Origin: an uncultured Desulfobacter sp. | GTDB lineage: Bacteria > Desulfobacterota > Desulfobacteria > Desulfobacterales > Desulfobacteraceae | NCBI RefSeq assembly: GCF_963666675.1 | Contig: NZ_OY762929.1 | Location: 2,666,001 to 2,730,000, forward strand | DNA length: 64,000 nucleotides | Reading direction: 5' to 3' | Shown: positions 52,146 to 61,799 of the stretch, one piece after another | Position numbering within the stretch: position 1 is the first letter of the stretch | Layout: every line of letters begins with the position of its first letter | Program-made: the position numbers and the translations under genes | Notes under the pieces: generated by a model | What the model was told of the DNA's origin: nothing | What the model saw: the letters and a program-made list of their open reading frames with translations, nothing else | The model's database searches: none

Positions 52146-53828
52146 TTACCGGGTCAACTGCCGGTATTTAATCCGTGTGGGCTGGTTTTCCTTGATGCCC
52201 AGCCGTTTTCTGCGATCCTTTTCATAGTCCGAATAGGAGCCTTCAAAAAACAGGGTCTGACTGTCGCCCTCAAAGGCAAGGATATGGGTCGCAAGGCGGT
52301 CCAGGAACCACCGGTCATGGCTGATAATCACCGCACACCCGGCAAAGTTTTCCAGGGCCTCTTCCAAAGCCCGCATGGTATTGACATCCAGGTCGTTGGT
52401 GGGTTCGTCCAACAGCAGCAGGTTGGCCTGTTTTTGCAGCATGGTGGCCATGTGCACCCGGTTGCGCTCACCGCCTGAAATATCTTTAACTTTTTTCTGC
52501 TGGTCGGAGCCTGAGAAATTGAATTTTCCCACATAGGCCCGGGCGTTGATTTCCCGTCCTCCCAGCAAAAGGGTGTCGCTGCCGCCGGAGATCACTTCAT
52601 AAATGGTCTTTTCCGGATCAAGGGTGTCACGTTCCTGATCCACATAGGCCGCATGGACACTCTCCCCGACTTCAATGGTGCCGGAATCGGGTTTTTCCTT
52701 TCCGGTAATCATTTTGAACAAAGTGGTTTTACCCGCACCATTGGGTCCGACCACCCCGACAATGGCGCCCGGCGGAAGCACAAAGTTCATGTCGTCCACC
52801 AGAAGCTTATCTTCAAAGGCTTTGGATACATTCTCCGCCACAATAACCTTGGCGCCAAGCCGTGGCCCGGGCGGAATAAAAATCTCCATTTTCTGTTCCT
52901 GCTGCATGCTGTCTTTTTTGAGCAGCTCTTCATAAGCCGAAATCCTGGCCTTTGATTTGGAGCGCCGCCCCTTGGGGGACATATTGATCCACTCAAGCTC
53001 CCGGGCCAGTGTCTGGCGGCGCTTGCTCTCACTTTTCTCTTCCTTGGCCAGGCGGTGCTGTTTTTGTTCAAGCCACGAGGAGTAGTTGCCTTTCCAGGGG
53101 ATGCCTTCGCCCCGGTCCAGTTCCAGAATCCAGCCCGCCACATTATCCAGGAAATAGCGGTCATGGGTTACGGCAATGACCGTGCCTTCAAACCGGCTTA
53201 AATGTTGCTCCAGCCACCCCACCGATTCTGCATCCAGGTGGTTGGTCGGCTCGTCCAAAAGCAGAATGTCCGGTTTTTGTAGCAGCAGGCGGCACAAGGC
53301 TACCCGGCGTTTTTCACCACCGGAGATGACGCTGACAGGGGTGTCTTCGGGGGGACAGCGAAGGGCGTCCATGGCCATTTTCAGTCGGGAATCCAAATCC
53401 CAGGCATCAATATGATCAAGCTTTTCCTGCAGTTTGCCCTGTTTTTCCAGCAACGCATCCATCTCATCATCGGACATGGGTTCGGCAAAGGCTTCGGATA
53501 TTTTTTCATATTCAGCCAAAAGGTCCACGGTCTCCTGGACCCCTTCTTCAACCACTTGGCGCACGGTTTTATCCGAATCCACCAGGGGTTCCTGCTCGAG
53601 AAATCCCACGGTAAACCCCTTGGATAAGATGGTTTCCCCCACAAATTCAGTGTCCACCCCTGCCAAAATTTTAAGCAGCGTGGATTTACCGGAGCCGTTA
53701 AGGCCCAGCACACCTATTTTTGCCCCATAAAAATAGGAAAGCGAAATATCCTTGAGCACCTGGCGGGTGCCGTGGAATTTGCTCACATTGATCATTGAGT
53801 AAATAACTTTTTTCGTATCTTCAGACAT
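52146..53828 (-). CDS. ettA: Energy-dependent translational throttle protein EttA (ABC-F)
   Basis: A 560-residue ABC-F protein with two ATPase cassettes: Walker A GLNGSGKSTLLKILAG (near 42) and GPNGAGKTTLFKMITG (near 359), signatures SGGEKRRVALCRLLL and SGGERNRVHMATML, and Walker B LLLDEPTNHLD and LLLDEPTNDLD. The linker contains the arm/P-site tether (LARELEWINMSPKGRRSKSK), characteristic of EttA. It binds the ribosomal E site and gates entry into elongation in response to the ATP/ADP ratio. It is intact and housekeeping-like, unlike the ABC-F remnant at 32630. It lies 15 bp from the ridA gene upstream. Confidence 0.94.
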   Translation of the reverse strand: MSEDTKKVIYSMINVSKFHGTRQVLKDISLSYFYGAKIGVLGLNGSGKSTLLKILAGVDTEFVGETILSKGFTVGFLEQEPLVDSDKTVRQVVEEGVQETVDLLAEYEKISEAFAEPMSDDEMDALLEKQGKLQEKLDHIDAWDLDSRLKMAMDALRCPPEDTPVSVISGGEKRRVALCRLLLQKPDILLLDEPTNHLDAESVGWLEQHLSRFEGTVIAVTHDRYFLDNVAGWILELDRGEGIPWKGNYSSWLEQKQHRLAKEEKSESKRRQTLARELEWINMSPKGRRSKSKARISAYEELLKKDSMQQEQKMEIFIPPGPRLGAKVIVAENVSKAFEDKLLVDDMNFVLPPGAIVGVVGPNGAGKTTLFKMITGKEKPDSGTIEVGESVHAAYVDQERDTLDPEKTIYEVISGGSDTLLLGGREINARAYVGKFNFSGSDQQKKVKDISGGERNRVHMATMLQKQANLLLLDEPTNDLDVNTMRALEEALENFAGCAVIISHDRWFLDRLATHILAFEGDSQTLFFEGSYSDYEKDRRKRLGIKENQPTRIKYRQLTR

Positions 53829-53843
53829 ATGCTCTCCTGTCTT

Positions 53844-54227
53844 TTATTTTTTTTCACACACGGCAATACACTCGATTTCCACCAGCGCGTCCTTGGGCAG
53901 ACGGCCGACCTGGAAAGCGGATCTTGCCGGTTTATGGCCGTCAAGTGCTGCTTCGTAAACCTGGTTCATCCCTGCAAAATCATCCATGGACGCCAGAAAG
54001 ACGGTTGTTTTTAAAATGGTTTTCAAACTTGCATTGCACTCCTTGAGTACGGCTTCAAGATTGGCCATGACCTGGTGGGTCTGCTCTTCAATGGTGGCTC
54101 CCACCATCTGGCCCGTGGCGGGGTCCAGAGGAATCTGGCCGGCACAGTACACCGTATCGTTGTGGATCACGGCATGGGAATAGGGCCCCACGGCTGCCGG
54201 GGCATTTTTTGATATAACAGGTATCAT
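53844..54227 (-). CDS. ridA: RidA-family 2-iminobutanoate/2-iminopropanoate deaminase
   Basis: A 127-residue member of the YjgF/RidA family. Motifs GPYSHAVIHNDTVYCAGQIP near the start, LKTILKTTVFLASMDDFAGM in the middle and RSAFQVGRLPKDALVEIECI at the end include the active-site Arg. It hydrolyses reactive enamine/imine intermediates of amino-acid metabolism. It lies between the Ski2-like helicase (18 bp upstream) and ettA (15 bp downstream), all on the minus strand, so this looks like one transcript. Confidence 0.93.
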   Translation of the reverse strand: MIPVISKNAPAAVGPYSHAVIHNDTVYCAGQIPLDPATGQMVGATIEEQTHQVMANLEAVLKECNASLKTILKTTVFLASMDDFAGMNQVYEAALDGHKPARSAFQVGRLPKDALVEIECIAVCEKK

Positions 54228-54245
54228 ATAGGGTTTCTCCTTGTT

Positions 54246-56396
54246 TTAAAATACGGTGACCACCGGCGCTTTGAGTATCATGTCAACGGCCTCGGCCGCT
54301 GTTTTGGCAATCACAGGAAAATCCTGATTCAAATGCGTCATCTGACGCAGATTTTCTGCGGTTCGCAGGACGAGCCTGGCAAAATCGCCTTCGGCAAAAT
54401 CCGATTTGTGCATCAGTTCATCCCAGGGGGTATCATGGGCCCAGAGATAAATCAGGGACGCTGGCTGGATAAAGAGGTTGGGTGCAGGAAATCCTGATTT
54501 CAGCATGGTGATGGCAAAGGGTTTAAGACCCCGGCGCAGTTCCAGGAATGCATCCTTAAGCCGTTTTGAAAGGGAGGCGGTGAAGAGCATATCATCCTTG
54601 AACTCCTTTTCATTGACAAATGCCGCCATCATGGCGGCTAAAAGGGCCGGATCACGTTCGGGCAGCAGTTTGTCCCGAAGACCCTGGGCCACCAGCAGCG
54701 GCGAATCAATGCGCAGTTTTGATGCCCAAATGCCGTCTTCGGTCAGGGCGCTGGGTTGTGGCCCTTCGGGGGTAACAAATCCTTCCTGGATCAAAAAATC
54801 CATGTGTTCGGTAAAATCCAGCCATAAAAATTCCATATCATTGCCGAATTTTTTTCTGGCCTTTCTGCCGCTTTTTCCTGCCTTTGCACCAATGGCAATG
54901 AGATAGGAGGCAAATGATTTTTCCAACAGGGTGCGCACCTGCTCCGGGGTGTTGGACAACAAGAGATTGAGCACCATGGAAAAATCAATTTTAATCTGGG
55001 AATCCACATTTAACGGCGGAGCATCCACCAGCTTGGCCACAAGAGAGACATCCATATACTTGCCCGGCAGGAGTGTGGCAAATCCGATGTTGTCCATGCC
55101 GCGTCTTCCGGCACGGCCTGCCATCTGCTGGAACTCACTGGCGGTCAATGACAAAAAGTCCCTGCCATTGAACCTGTCGGAATTGAGAATCACAACGGAC
55201 CGGGCCGGAAAATTCACACCCGCCGCCACCGTGGATGTGGCAAACATGGCATCCAAAAGCCCCTCGGCCATCAAGGTCTCCACCACCACCTTCCAGGCGG
55301 GCAGGTGCCCGGAATGATGGGCAGCGGTTGCCGTTTCTTCCAGGTAGGTCCGCTGGGGGTGGGCGGATAAATGGGCATTTCCTGCCGTGAGCTGTACAAG
55401 CCGCTCCTTGAGTGCCTGCTTTTTTTCCGGCGCGGTTTCAAGCAGACTGCCGTCGCATAATTTGATAGCCCGGTCGCATTCGGCCCGGGATTTTAAAAAA
55501 AAGATGGCCGGCAGCAGATCATAGTGGGCAAGCACCTCGAGAATGTCCGAAAATTTAGGCAGTTTACCGGGCGGGGCCAGGGTTAAGCGTTTACCGGACT
55601 GGTTGAATTTATATACTTTTTTGTGAAGACGGGTCCTGTTCCCGTTGCTTCCCGTTTTTTCAAGCAGCGGATATAGGGTACCGGACGGGTGAAAAAATAG
55701 AGGGAAAAGGGGTACCGGCCGATCGGTGTTTTCCACCACTTTACACGTTTTATCCCGGATGGAGGAGAGCCAGCCTGCAATCTGATCCGGGTTGCCGATG
55801 GTGGCGGACAGTAACAGCAGCGGGATACGAACGGGCAGATAGATCATGATCTCCTCCCAGACCACGCCGCGTTCGGCATCGCCGAGGTAGTGGGCCTCAT
55901 CCAGGATAATCAGGTCACACTTGAGATTTTGACCCGTGTACATGGCATCATAGAGCTGGTTTCTCAAAATTTCCGTGGTGCCGATGATGATGTCTGCGTC
56001 CGTATTTTCCTTGATGTCACCGGTAAGAATCCCCACCTTTTCCTTGCCGAAAATTTTGGAAAATCCGGCATGGATGGAGTTGGTCAGCGCCTTTAACGGC
56101 GTGGCATACCACACCTTGCCGTTTTTTTCCAAGATCCGTTTGGCAGCCTGTTCCGCAATCCATGTTTTTCCTGCACCCGTGGGGGCAGTGACAAGGCAAT
56201 CCGCAGCATCAATGGCCTCAATGGCCTCAATTTGAAACGGATCCGGAGTAAAGGACTGTTTTTCAGGCACACCTATCCGGCTGAAAATTTTATTTAATGA
56301 CTTGTCGGCCCCGGCAGTGAGCTCGGGGTAATGAATGGGACGTGACGATCTGGAGTCGGAATTTTTTTTTCCGGAACGATAATATCTTTTTTTCAT
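54246..56396 (-). CDS. Ski2-like DEAD/DEAH-box helicase
   Basis: A 716-residue superfamily 2 helicase of the Ski2/Mtr4 type. N-terminal basic low-complexity tail (RYYRSGKKNSDSRSSRP), then LVTAPTGAGKTWIAEQAA (Walker A), GTTEILRNQL, ILDEAHYLGD (DEAH), LLLSATIGNP (motif III), MFATSTVAAGVNFPARSVVI and FQQMAGRAGRRGMD (motif VI). The C-terminal part is helical with no obvious exosome-binding KOW arch. A DNA or RNA unwinding role is expected; bacterial members are poorly characterised. Operon-like with ridA and ettA downstream hints at a translation or RNA role, which is inference. Confidence 0.9.
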   Translation of the reverse strand: MKKRYYRSGKKNSDSRSSRPIHYPELTAGADKSLNKIFSRIGVPEKQSFTPDPFQIEAIEAIDAADCLVTAPTGAGKTWIAEQAAKRILEKNGKVWYATPLKALTNSIHAGFSKIFGKEKVGILTGDIKENTDADIIIGTTEILRNQLYDAMYTGQNLKCDLIILDEAHYLGDAERGVVWEEIMIYLPVRIPLLLLSATIGNPDQIAGWLSSIRDKTCKVVENTDRPVPLFPLFFHPSGTLYPLLEKTGSNGNRTRLHKKVYKFNQSGKRLTLAPPGKLPKFSDILEVLAHYDLLPAIFFLKSRAECDRAIKLCDGSLLETAPEKKQALKERLVQLTAGNAHLSAHPQRTYLEETATAAHHSGHLPAWKVVVETLMAEGLLDAMFATSTVAAGVNFPARSVVILNSDRFNGRDFLSLTASEFQQMAGRAGRRGMDNIGFATLLPGKYMDVSLVAKLVDAPPLNVDSQIKIDFSMVLNLLLSNTPEQVRTLLEKSFASYLIAIGAKAGKSGRKARKKFGNDMEFLWLDFTEHMDFLIQEGFVTPEGPQPSALTEDGIWASKLRIDSPLLVAQGLRDKLLPERDPALLAAMMAAFVNEKEFKDDMLFTASLSKRLKDAFLELRRGLKPFAITMLKSGFPAPNLFIQPASLIYLWAHDTPWDELMHKSDFAEGDFARLVLRTAENLRQMTHLNQDFPVIAKTAAEAVDMILKAPVVTVF

Positions 56397-56475
56397 GTAT
56401 CGTTTAAATCACAAATTAAATGAATACGCAATATGGTTCCTTTGGTGCAACCTATAAAGACCAAACATTTAACGA

Positions 56476-57018
56476 TCATTTAATGATTGAATATATGCGT
56501 TGATATTTTTCCATTACCTTTTGTGCCGAGTGCATACCCAACAGGTTGGTGTCAAGATCATGGACCCGGATAAATTTGAAGTCGGCCACATCATCCATGG
56601 GTGTAATCAAAGAGAAATCTTTCACCTGGCAGGTGAATGCCATGTCGGTGATGGGATAGACCACACGTTTGTAAAGATAGGTATTGGCAAAAGAGCAGAA
56701 AAAGTCAAGGTTAAAAATATCCAGATTCAGCTCCTCTTTTACCTCTCTGACCAAACCCTGGTCGATACTTTCGCCCGGCTCAGCAAAACCGCCGGGGAGA
56801 TCCAAGGTGCCTTTACCCGGCTCTTTTGCCCGTACGGTGACCAACACCCTGTTTTGATCGTCAAGGATGATAGCCATGGCTGCGGCCGCGCAATTCATAA
56901 AAAATTGAAATCCGCACACCCGGCATTTAAATGATTTGACGCTGCCGGCATCAAGGTTCTTGCCGCCGCAGGACGGACAGAATTTAAACCGGTCGAGATT
57001 GGGATTGGTAAATGGCAT
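56476..57018 (-). CDS. Nudix hydrolase with N-terminal zinc ribbon
   Basis: A 180-residue protein. Residues 12-37 hold a zinc-ribbon-like Cys set (KFCPSCGGKNLDAG, FKCRVCGFQFF), as in NudC-type enzymes. The Nudix box GGFAEPGESIDQGLVREVKE followed by EL gives the complete GX5EX7REUXEEXGU pattern. A nucleotide-diphosphate substrate such as NADH is possible from the zinc ribbon, but family resolution is weak. It lies 14 bp after the Mth938-like gene on the same strand. Confidence 0.88.
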   Translation of the reverse strand: MPFTNPNLDRFKFCPSCGGKNLDAGSVKSFKCRVCGFQFFMNCAAAAMAIILDDQNRVLVTVRAKEPGKGTLDLPGGFAEPGESIDQGLVREVKEELNLDIFNLDFFCSFANTYLYKRVVYPITDMAFTCQVKDFSLITPMDDVADFKFIRVHDLDTNLLGMHSAQKVMEKYQRIYSIIK

Positions 57019-57032
57019 GGCAAAAATCTTTG

Positions 57033-57383
57033 TCAGCAGGTTAAATGAAAGCAGGCACTCTCCGATTTGTCCGGAGTCCGGGCAATTGTTGTGTTGAACA
57101 AGGTTGCGGCCGCATCCGTTGACAACGCGTTTAGTTCGATACCCATGGATAAAAGGTCTTTTTCAAGGCCCGGGGCCATCGTCATGCGGTCATAAACACC
57201 TGTGCCGACAATGAGCATATCCGGATTTAAGGGCAGAACCGCCCTTAAATCCGCAAGTTCCAGTACATGCCCCTGTTTTCTGCGCCAGCTGGGCAGGATT
57301 GTTTTGTCCGGGAGGATGATCAGATCCGCAGCGTATGTGTCAGCGCCAATAACCATATGACCGAAAGAAAATGATGAAATCAT
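57033..57383 (-). CDS. Mth938-like (DUF498) protein
   Basis: A 116-residue protein of the Mth938/NDUFAF3 fold: SFGHMVIGADTYAADLIILP at the start, LPLNPDMLIVGTGVYDRMTM in the centre and LNALSTDAAATLFNTTI near the end. Function is unknown in bacteria. It lies between the amino-acid transporter operon (95 bp upstream) and the Nudix gene. Confidence 0.85.
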   Translation of the reverse strand: MISSFSFGHMVIGADTYAADLIILPDKTILPSWRRKQGHVLELADLRAVLPLNPDMLIVGTGVYDRMTMAPGLEKDLLSMGIELNALSTDAAATLFNTTIARTPDKSESACFHLTC

Positions 57384-57478
57384 GGTTGGGCTCCTTTATT
57401 GGCAGTGCTGGTAAATGCGTTTGCTGTTTTTTCTTGTTTTAAGCATAAGATGAGGCGCAAGGGAAGATAAAATTCTTA

Positions 57479-58171
57479 TTATCGCGCCTGACGGTCAAAG
57501 CCCGGAATCTCCAAACGTCGCTCAAGATAGTTGAGAATAACGCCGGCAAGGGAGACCAGAACCAGATAGTAAATACCCACAACCAGAAAGGTCTCAACGT
57601 TTCTAAAGGAGGCTTTGGCAATCCCCCGGCCAATACCGGTCATTTCGTTGATGGTAATGATGGAGGCAAGGGATGAGTATTTGATCAGATAGATCACCTC
57701 ATTGCAGCATCCTGAAAAACAGTGCCTGAAGGCCTGGGGAAGGACAATACTCTTGATCGAGGTAAATGGGCTCATACCCAAGGCCTGGGCTGCTTTAAGC
57801 TGCCCTATTTTTATGGAAAGCAGACCGCCCCGGATATATTCGGACTGATAGGCCCCGGAGCACAGGGCAAAGCCAACAATGGCGCAGGTCATGGCGGACA
57901 TGACAATGCGCACCCCCCAGAAATTCGTATAGGGCAGGGCAAAGTACCAGAAATAGAGCTGAACCACCAATGGCGTCCCCCGGAATACAGCCACATAAAA
58001 ATCACACAGGGCTTTTACCGGTTTAGGTCCGTAAACCCTCAGGGCACCGGTGACCACGCCGATCAAAAAGCCGAGCAGGGCTGAGGGCACAATCAGCTTG
58101 ATACTCACTATAAATCCTGTGTTCAGGCTGGGTATGACTTGATTGATGATAAAGGGGAAAAAGTCGTTCAC
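57479..58171 (-). CDS. Polar amino-acid ABC transporter, permease (second)
   Basis: A 230-residue inner-membrane permease with five or six helices. The EAA loop is AAQALGMSPFTSIKSIVLPQ, and YIRGGLLSIKIGQLKAAQA precedes it, as in HisM/GlnP proteins. I start at GTG 58171, whose GTGA overlaps the ATPase stop (58170-58168), with GGAG upstream; the longer frame to 58207 lies within the ATPase gene. It would form a heterodimeric channel with the permease at 58967. Confidence 0.9.
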   Translation of the reverse strand: MNDFFPFIINQVIPSLNTGFIVSIKLIVPSALLGFLIGVVTGALRVYGPKPVKALCDFYVAVFRGTPLVVQLYFWYFALPYTNFWGVRIVMSAMTCAIVGFALCSGAYQSEYIRGGLLSIKIGQLKAAQALGMSPFTSIKSIVLPQAFRHCFSGCCNEVIYLIKYSSLASIITINEMTGIGRGIAKASFRNVETFLVVGIYYLVLVSLAGVILNYLERRLEIPGFDRQAR

Positions 58172-58944
58172 GCCTCGGCTCCGGTCAACTCTGAAATTTT
58201 GGCACAAAAATCCCGGGTCCGTGATCCGCTGTTTTCAGCTAAAAGCGCAGAAGGCGGGCCTTGTTCTGCAATTTGTCCGTTTTCCATGAACACAAATTCA
58301 TGGGCAAGGCCGGCGGAAAAGCTGATCTGATGGGTGGCCATGAGCATGGTCATTCCCGCCTTTGCCAGATCCCGGATCACCACCAGTACCTCGCTGATCA
58401 GTTCCGGGTCCAGGGCGGAGGTGGGTTCATCCAGGAGCAGCACCTCCGGGTCCATGGCCAGGGCCCTCGCAATGGAGACCCGCTGCTTCTGGCCCCCGGA
58501 GAGCTGGGCCGGGTAGAGGTCCATTTTGTCTGCAAGACCGACCCGGGTCAATTCTTCACACGCCCGGTTGTGGGCGGTTTGTTTCGATTGTTTTTTAACT
58601 TTCCGCAACGCAATGGCTACATTCTGGCAGGCAGACAAGTGGTCAAACAGGTTAAAGTCCTGGAAGATCATGCCCACCTTTTGGCGCAACAGGTAAAGGT
58701 CGCTCTTCTTTTTAAAATTCACCGGCGCGCCGTCTAAAAGCAAATCGCCCGCTTCGGGGATGTGCAAAAGATTCAGGCATTGCAGCAGTGTGGATTTTCC
58801 GGAGCCAGACGGCCCGATGAGCACCTTTAAATCGCCTTTGGAAAGGGTTAAATCCACCTGATTCAAAACGGTGTTACCGCCAAGTTCCTTTACAATGCCC
58901 CGGGCTTCAAGAACAACGGGCTCTGCTCCATTGGGTTGTGTCAT
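58168..58944 (-). CDS. Polar amino-acid ABC transporter, ATPase
   Basis: A 258-residue GlnQ/HisP-type ATPase: Walker A IGPSGSGKSTLLQCLN, Q-loop GMIFQDFNLFDHLSA, signature LSGGQKQRVSIARAL and Walker B VLLLDEPTSALDP, with the switch His in ATHQISF. It powers import of polar amino acids through the two flanking permeases. It overlaps the downstream permease start by four bases and follows the first permease by 22 bp. Confidence 0.94.
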   Translation of the reverse strand: MTQPNGAEPVVLEARGIVKELGGNTVLNQVDLTLSKGDLKVLIGPSGSGKSTLLQCLNLLHIPEAGDLLLDGAPVNFKKKSDLYLLRQKVGMIFQDFNLFDHLSACQNVAIALRKVKKQSKQTAHNRACEELTRVGLADKMDLYPAQLSGGQKQRVSIARALAMDPEVLLLDEPTSALDPELISEVLVVIRDLAKAGMTMLMATHQISFSAGLAHEFVFMENGQIAEQGPPSALLAENSGSRTRDFCAKISELTGAEA

Positions 58945-58966
58945 ATTTCTTTGTCTCTTTCAAACA

Positions 58967-59668
58967 TCATTGGGTATATCCCTGGATTCGTACTTTTTGT
59001 TCCAGTCGCTTAAGTCCCTTGACCCCGACCCATGTCAGGATAAAAAATATCAGCCCGGCAAACAGGGTAAAGGGCAAAGGTTTGTGGGTAATGGCGGCCA
59101 CGGACCGGGTCCTGGACATCAGTTCGGCCACCCCGATCACATATGCAAGTGCCGAATCCTTTAAAACGATGGAATATTCATTGGACCAGGCCGGAATGGA
59201 AAACCGCAGTGCCTGGGGCAGGATAATCGCGGTTATGGCTGAAAGGTCACTCATGCCAAGGGAGCGCGCAGCATTCAGCTGCCCTTTGGGCAAAGAGAGA
59301 ATCGCACCTTTAAAAATCTGGGTCTGATACGCCCCTGTGGTCATACCCAAAACCAAAATGGCCGCAAAAAAGGCATCGCCAAGGGGCAGAAAATTCAAAG
59401 CATTCACCTGGTCAAGCCAGGATAAAAGTCCAAAGTAAAACAGGTAAAACAGCACCAGAACCGGTACGCCCCTGAAAAACCAGACATACAATGCCACGCA
59501 GCGCCGGGCAACGGGGTGGCCATAGACCCGGATCACAGAAAAAGGGATACCGATCAATAGACCTAATCCCATGGCCCCGATGATAAGAACCACCGTGATC
59601 CACAATCCGGAAAATATATATGGCAGGGAGTCGGTTATGGAGGTTAAAAAAGTGAGCATGTCATGCAT
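58967..59668 (-). CDS. Polar amino-acid ABC transporter, permease (first)
   Basis: A 233-residue permease with the HisMQ signature: GAYQTQIFKGAILSLPKGQL, NAARSLGMSDLSAITAIILP and Q as the EAA loop. N-terminal helices TVVLIIGAMGLGLLIGIPFS and ALYVWFFRGVPVLVLFYLF match the family. It is distinct in sequence from the second permease, which is the usual heteromeric arrangement. A hairpin at 59691 separates it from the binding-protein gene. Confidence 0.93.
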   Translation of the reverse strand: MHDMLTFLTSITDSLPYIFSGLWITVVLIIGAMGLGLLIGIPFSVIRVYGHPVARRCVALYVWFFRGVPVLVLFYLFYFGLLSWLDQVNALNFLPLGDAFFAAILVLGMTTGAYQTQIFKGAILSLPKGQLNAARSLGMSDLSAITAIILPQALRFSIPAWSNEYSIVLKDSALAYVIGVAELMSRTRSVAAITHKPLPFTLFAGLIFFILTWVGVKGLKRLEQKVRIQGYTQ

Positions 59669-59690
59669 GGTAAATCCGGGGAAGAAAATG

Positions 59691-59715
59691 GAACCGGGCT
59701 TTAAAGGCCCGGTTC
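59691..59715 (-). terminator. Intra-operon hairpin after the binding-protein gene
   Basis: GAACCGGGC (59691-59699) pairs perfectly with GCCCGGTTC (59707-59715) around a seven-base loop. It sits between the binding-protein and first permease genes, a common place for a partial terminator or RNA-processing stem that keeps binding protein in excess over membrane subunits. Confidence 0.65.
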
Positions 59716-59800
59716 ACAATGTTGCGTATTAACCTAATGGCGTAATAAAAACCTTAGTCCGATGCGTAGATCGACAAGGTTTTTGGGTCTCAGGCGGGCA

Positions 59801-60553
59801 CTAGTGGATTTCGTATTTATCTTTAAGCACCTGCCACTGGGGATCAGCCATCAGCTTTTTTAATCCCTGGTTGAGCAGATCTAAAAGTTTGTCATCGCCC
59901 TTGCGTACAGCATATCCGTATTCTTCAGTGGAGCCTTCAAATATACCGGCGGTCTTGTAGCTTCCGTCTTTATTGAGCTCATTGGCAATGGATGAGTCCA
60001 TGGAAGAGGCATCAATACGGCCGATCTTAAGATCTTCCATGCTCAGGTCCGTTGAGTCGTATTCCACGATTTCATAATTAAACTTTCCTTTGGCAAGTAG
60101 GTCCTTGAGCCGTTTGGTGCTGGTGGTACCGCGCTGGGTGCCTATTTTTTTGCCGGTGGTGACCAGGGTATTGAAATCATCCGTATTGTCTTTCAACACC
60201 AAAAGCACCTGGCTGACTTCATAGTAGGGCAGGGTGAAGTTAACAATTTTTTTTCTGGAATCGGTGGCACTCATACCCGATGCAATAAAGTCGATTTTTT
60301 TTGCATTCAGGGCAGGGATAATACCGTCCCAGTCCATGGGTTGATGTTTGATTTCAAACCCCATCTCTTTGGCGATCCAGTTGGCGCATTCCACATCAAA
60401 ACCCGCGGGCTTACCCGCTTTATCCACATATCCAAAGGGCGGAAATCCAAAGTCAATGCCGTTAATGTAAACTTCTTTTGCGCCGGCAGAGGTCAGGCTC
60501 ACACTCGCAAATGCCGTTAACAGACTGATCAACAAGGCTATTTTTTTTATCAT
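59801..60553 (-). CDS. Polar amino-acid ABC transporter, periplasmic binding protein
   Basis: A 250-residue class II (family 3) solute-binding protein with signal peptide (MIKKIALLISLLTAFASVSL, cleaved near SAGA). GIDFGFPPFGYVDKAGKPAG then FDVECANWIAKEMG is the family opening; IDFIASGMSATDSRKKIVNF includes the substrate Arg. The ligand is probably a polar amino acid (Gln, Glu, His or Arg group), not resolvable here. First gene of the four-gene transporter operon, 115 bp downstream of menA. Confidence 0.92.
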   Translation of the reverse strand: MIKKIALLISLLTAFASVSLTSAGAKEVYINGIDFGFPPFGYVDKAGKPAGFDVECANWIAKEMGFEIKHQPMDWDGIIPALNAKKIDFIASGMSATDSRKKIVNFTLPYYEVSQVLLVLKDNTDDFNTLVTTGKKIGTQRGTTSTKRLKDLLAKGKFNYEIVEYDSTDLSMEDLKIGRIDASSMDSSIANELNKDGSYKTAGIFEGSTEEYGYAVRKGDDKLLDLLNQGLKKLMADPQWQVLKDKYEIH

Positions 60554-60668
60554 TCTTTACGGTCCTTTCAATAAAAAAGGGATCAGGTTCTTCCTGATAC
60601 CGGTTAATTTGAAGCATATTAAATTATCAGAACTTGGGCCCAGGCACAAGAAGATTAAATACAAGCTG

Positions 60669-61556
60669 TTATCCGGCAACGATCCCCACGGCAAAAAGCG
60701 CACTGAACATCAGTGCAAGTTTTGCGGTATCTGCAAGGGCCGGATTAAGGATTTCTCCTTCCTGTTCAAAGATGGTTTTAAAAAGGGGATAGGATTTAAA
60801 GAAGGCTGCCAAGGGCAGCAAAATTCCCCAGGACCAGTGACCCGAGGCAAACATCAGGCAGGGAATTAAAAAGGAGATCAGGACCAGACACACAAATTCC
60901 ACCTTGGTTCGCCAGGGGCCTAAAATCACCGCCAGGGTCCGCTTGCCGGCGGCGGCATCGGTCACGATATCCCGCAGGTTGTTGACAACAATAATGGCGG
61001 TAACCAAAAGCCCCACAGGAACAGATGCGATGCACACCGCAGGTGTCACGCAGCCTGCCATTAGATAATAGGTGCCGAGCACTGCCACGGGCCCGAAAAA
61101 AATAAACACGAACACCTCACCAAGGCCGTTGGATGCAATGGGGAAGGGTCCGGCACTGTAACAGATAATTCCAAGAAGAGAGGCAATCACAATACAGAGA
61201 ATCACAACCCCGCCTTTGATGATTAAAAAAACGCCCAATCCCAGGGCCATGAGCATGGTCAATATAAACGCATTTCGAACGGTTTCAGGCGGTATCAAGC
61301 CGCTTTGGGTCATCCGTTTAGGGCCTTTGCGGTCCGGGGTGTCAATGTTGTTCAGAAAATCAAAATAATCATTGGCCAGATTCACGGAAATCTGGATCAG
61401 CAAAGCACCGGCCAGGGCCGCTGCAAACATCAGTGCTGAAAACCTGTGGTCGGAAATAGCGCAGGCTGCGCCGACAACAACCGGACAAGCCGCAGCCGGA
61501 AGGGTTTTAGGCCGGATGGCCAGCCACCAGTGGTGTAGATTCATAATATGTTTCAC
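60669..61556 (-). CDS. menA: 1,4-dihydroxy-2-naphthoate polyprenyltransferase
   Basis: A 295-residue UbiA-superfamily membrane prenyltransferase with eight or nine helices. The first Asp-rich motif is NLANDYFDFLNNIDTPDRKG and the second is NNLRDIVTDAAAGKRTLAV, with the N-terminal WWLAIRPKTLPAA typical of MenA. It attaches the polyprenyl tail to 1,4-dihydroxy-2-naphthoate in menaquinone synthesis. A start at ATG 61544 (MNLHHWW) is also possible. Other men genes are not in the window. Confidence 0.92.
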   Translation of the reverse strand: MKHIMNLHHWWLAIRPKTLPAAACPVVVGAACAISDHRFSALMFAAALAGALLIQISVNLANDYFDFLNNIDTPDRKGPKRMTQSGLIPPETVRNAFILTMLMALGLGVFLIIKGGVVILCIVIASLLGIICYSAGPFPIASNGLGEVFVFIFFGPVAVLGTYYLMAGCVTPAVCIASVPVGLLVTAIIVVNNLRDIVTDAAAGKRTLAVILGPWRTKVEFVCLVLISFLIPCLMFASGHWSWGILLPLAAFFKSYPLFKTIFEQEGEILNPALADTAKLALMFSALFAVGIVAG

Positions 61557-61799
61557 CTGTTTTTTTCATCATCTAATAAATTACAGCCAAGCAAATACGC
61601 TGGTTCCATTGGATTTGTCAAGCCGGTGCGGAAACTAAAGAACAAATTTGGTTATTGATTTTTTTCGTTCAAAAAGGTTTAATTTTTTATTGCAAATCTT
61701 CAGGACGTACGATTATCTAAATTGACAATAATAACAAAAAAATAGAGCCGCGCCTTTGGTGCCGCCTTTTCTATTGTGCCTTAACTTATGGAAAAAACA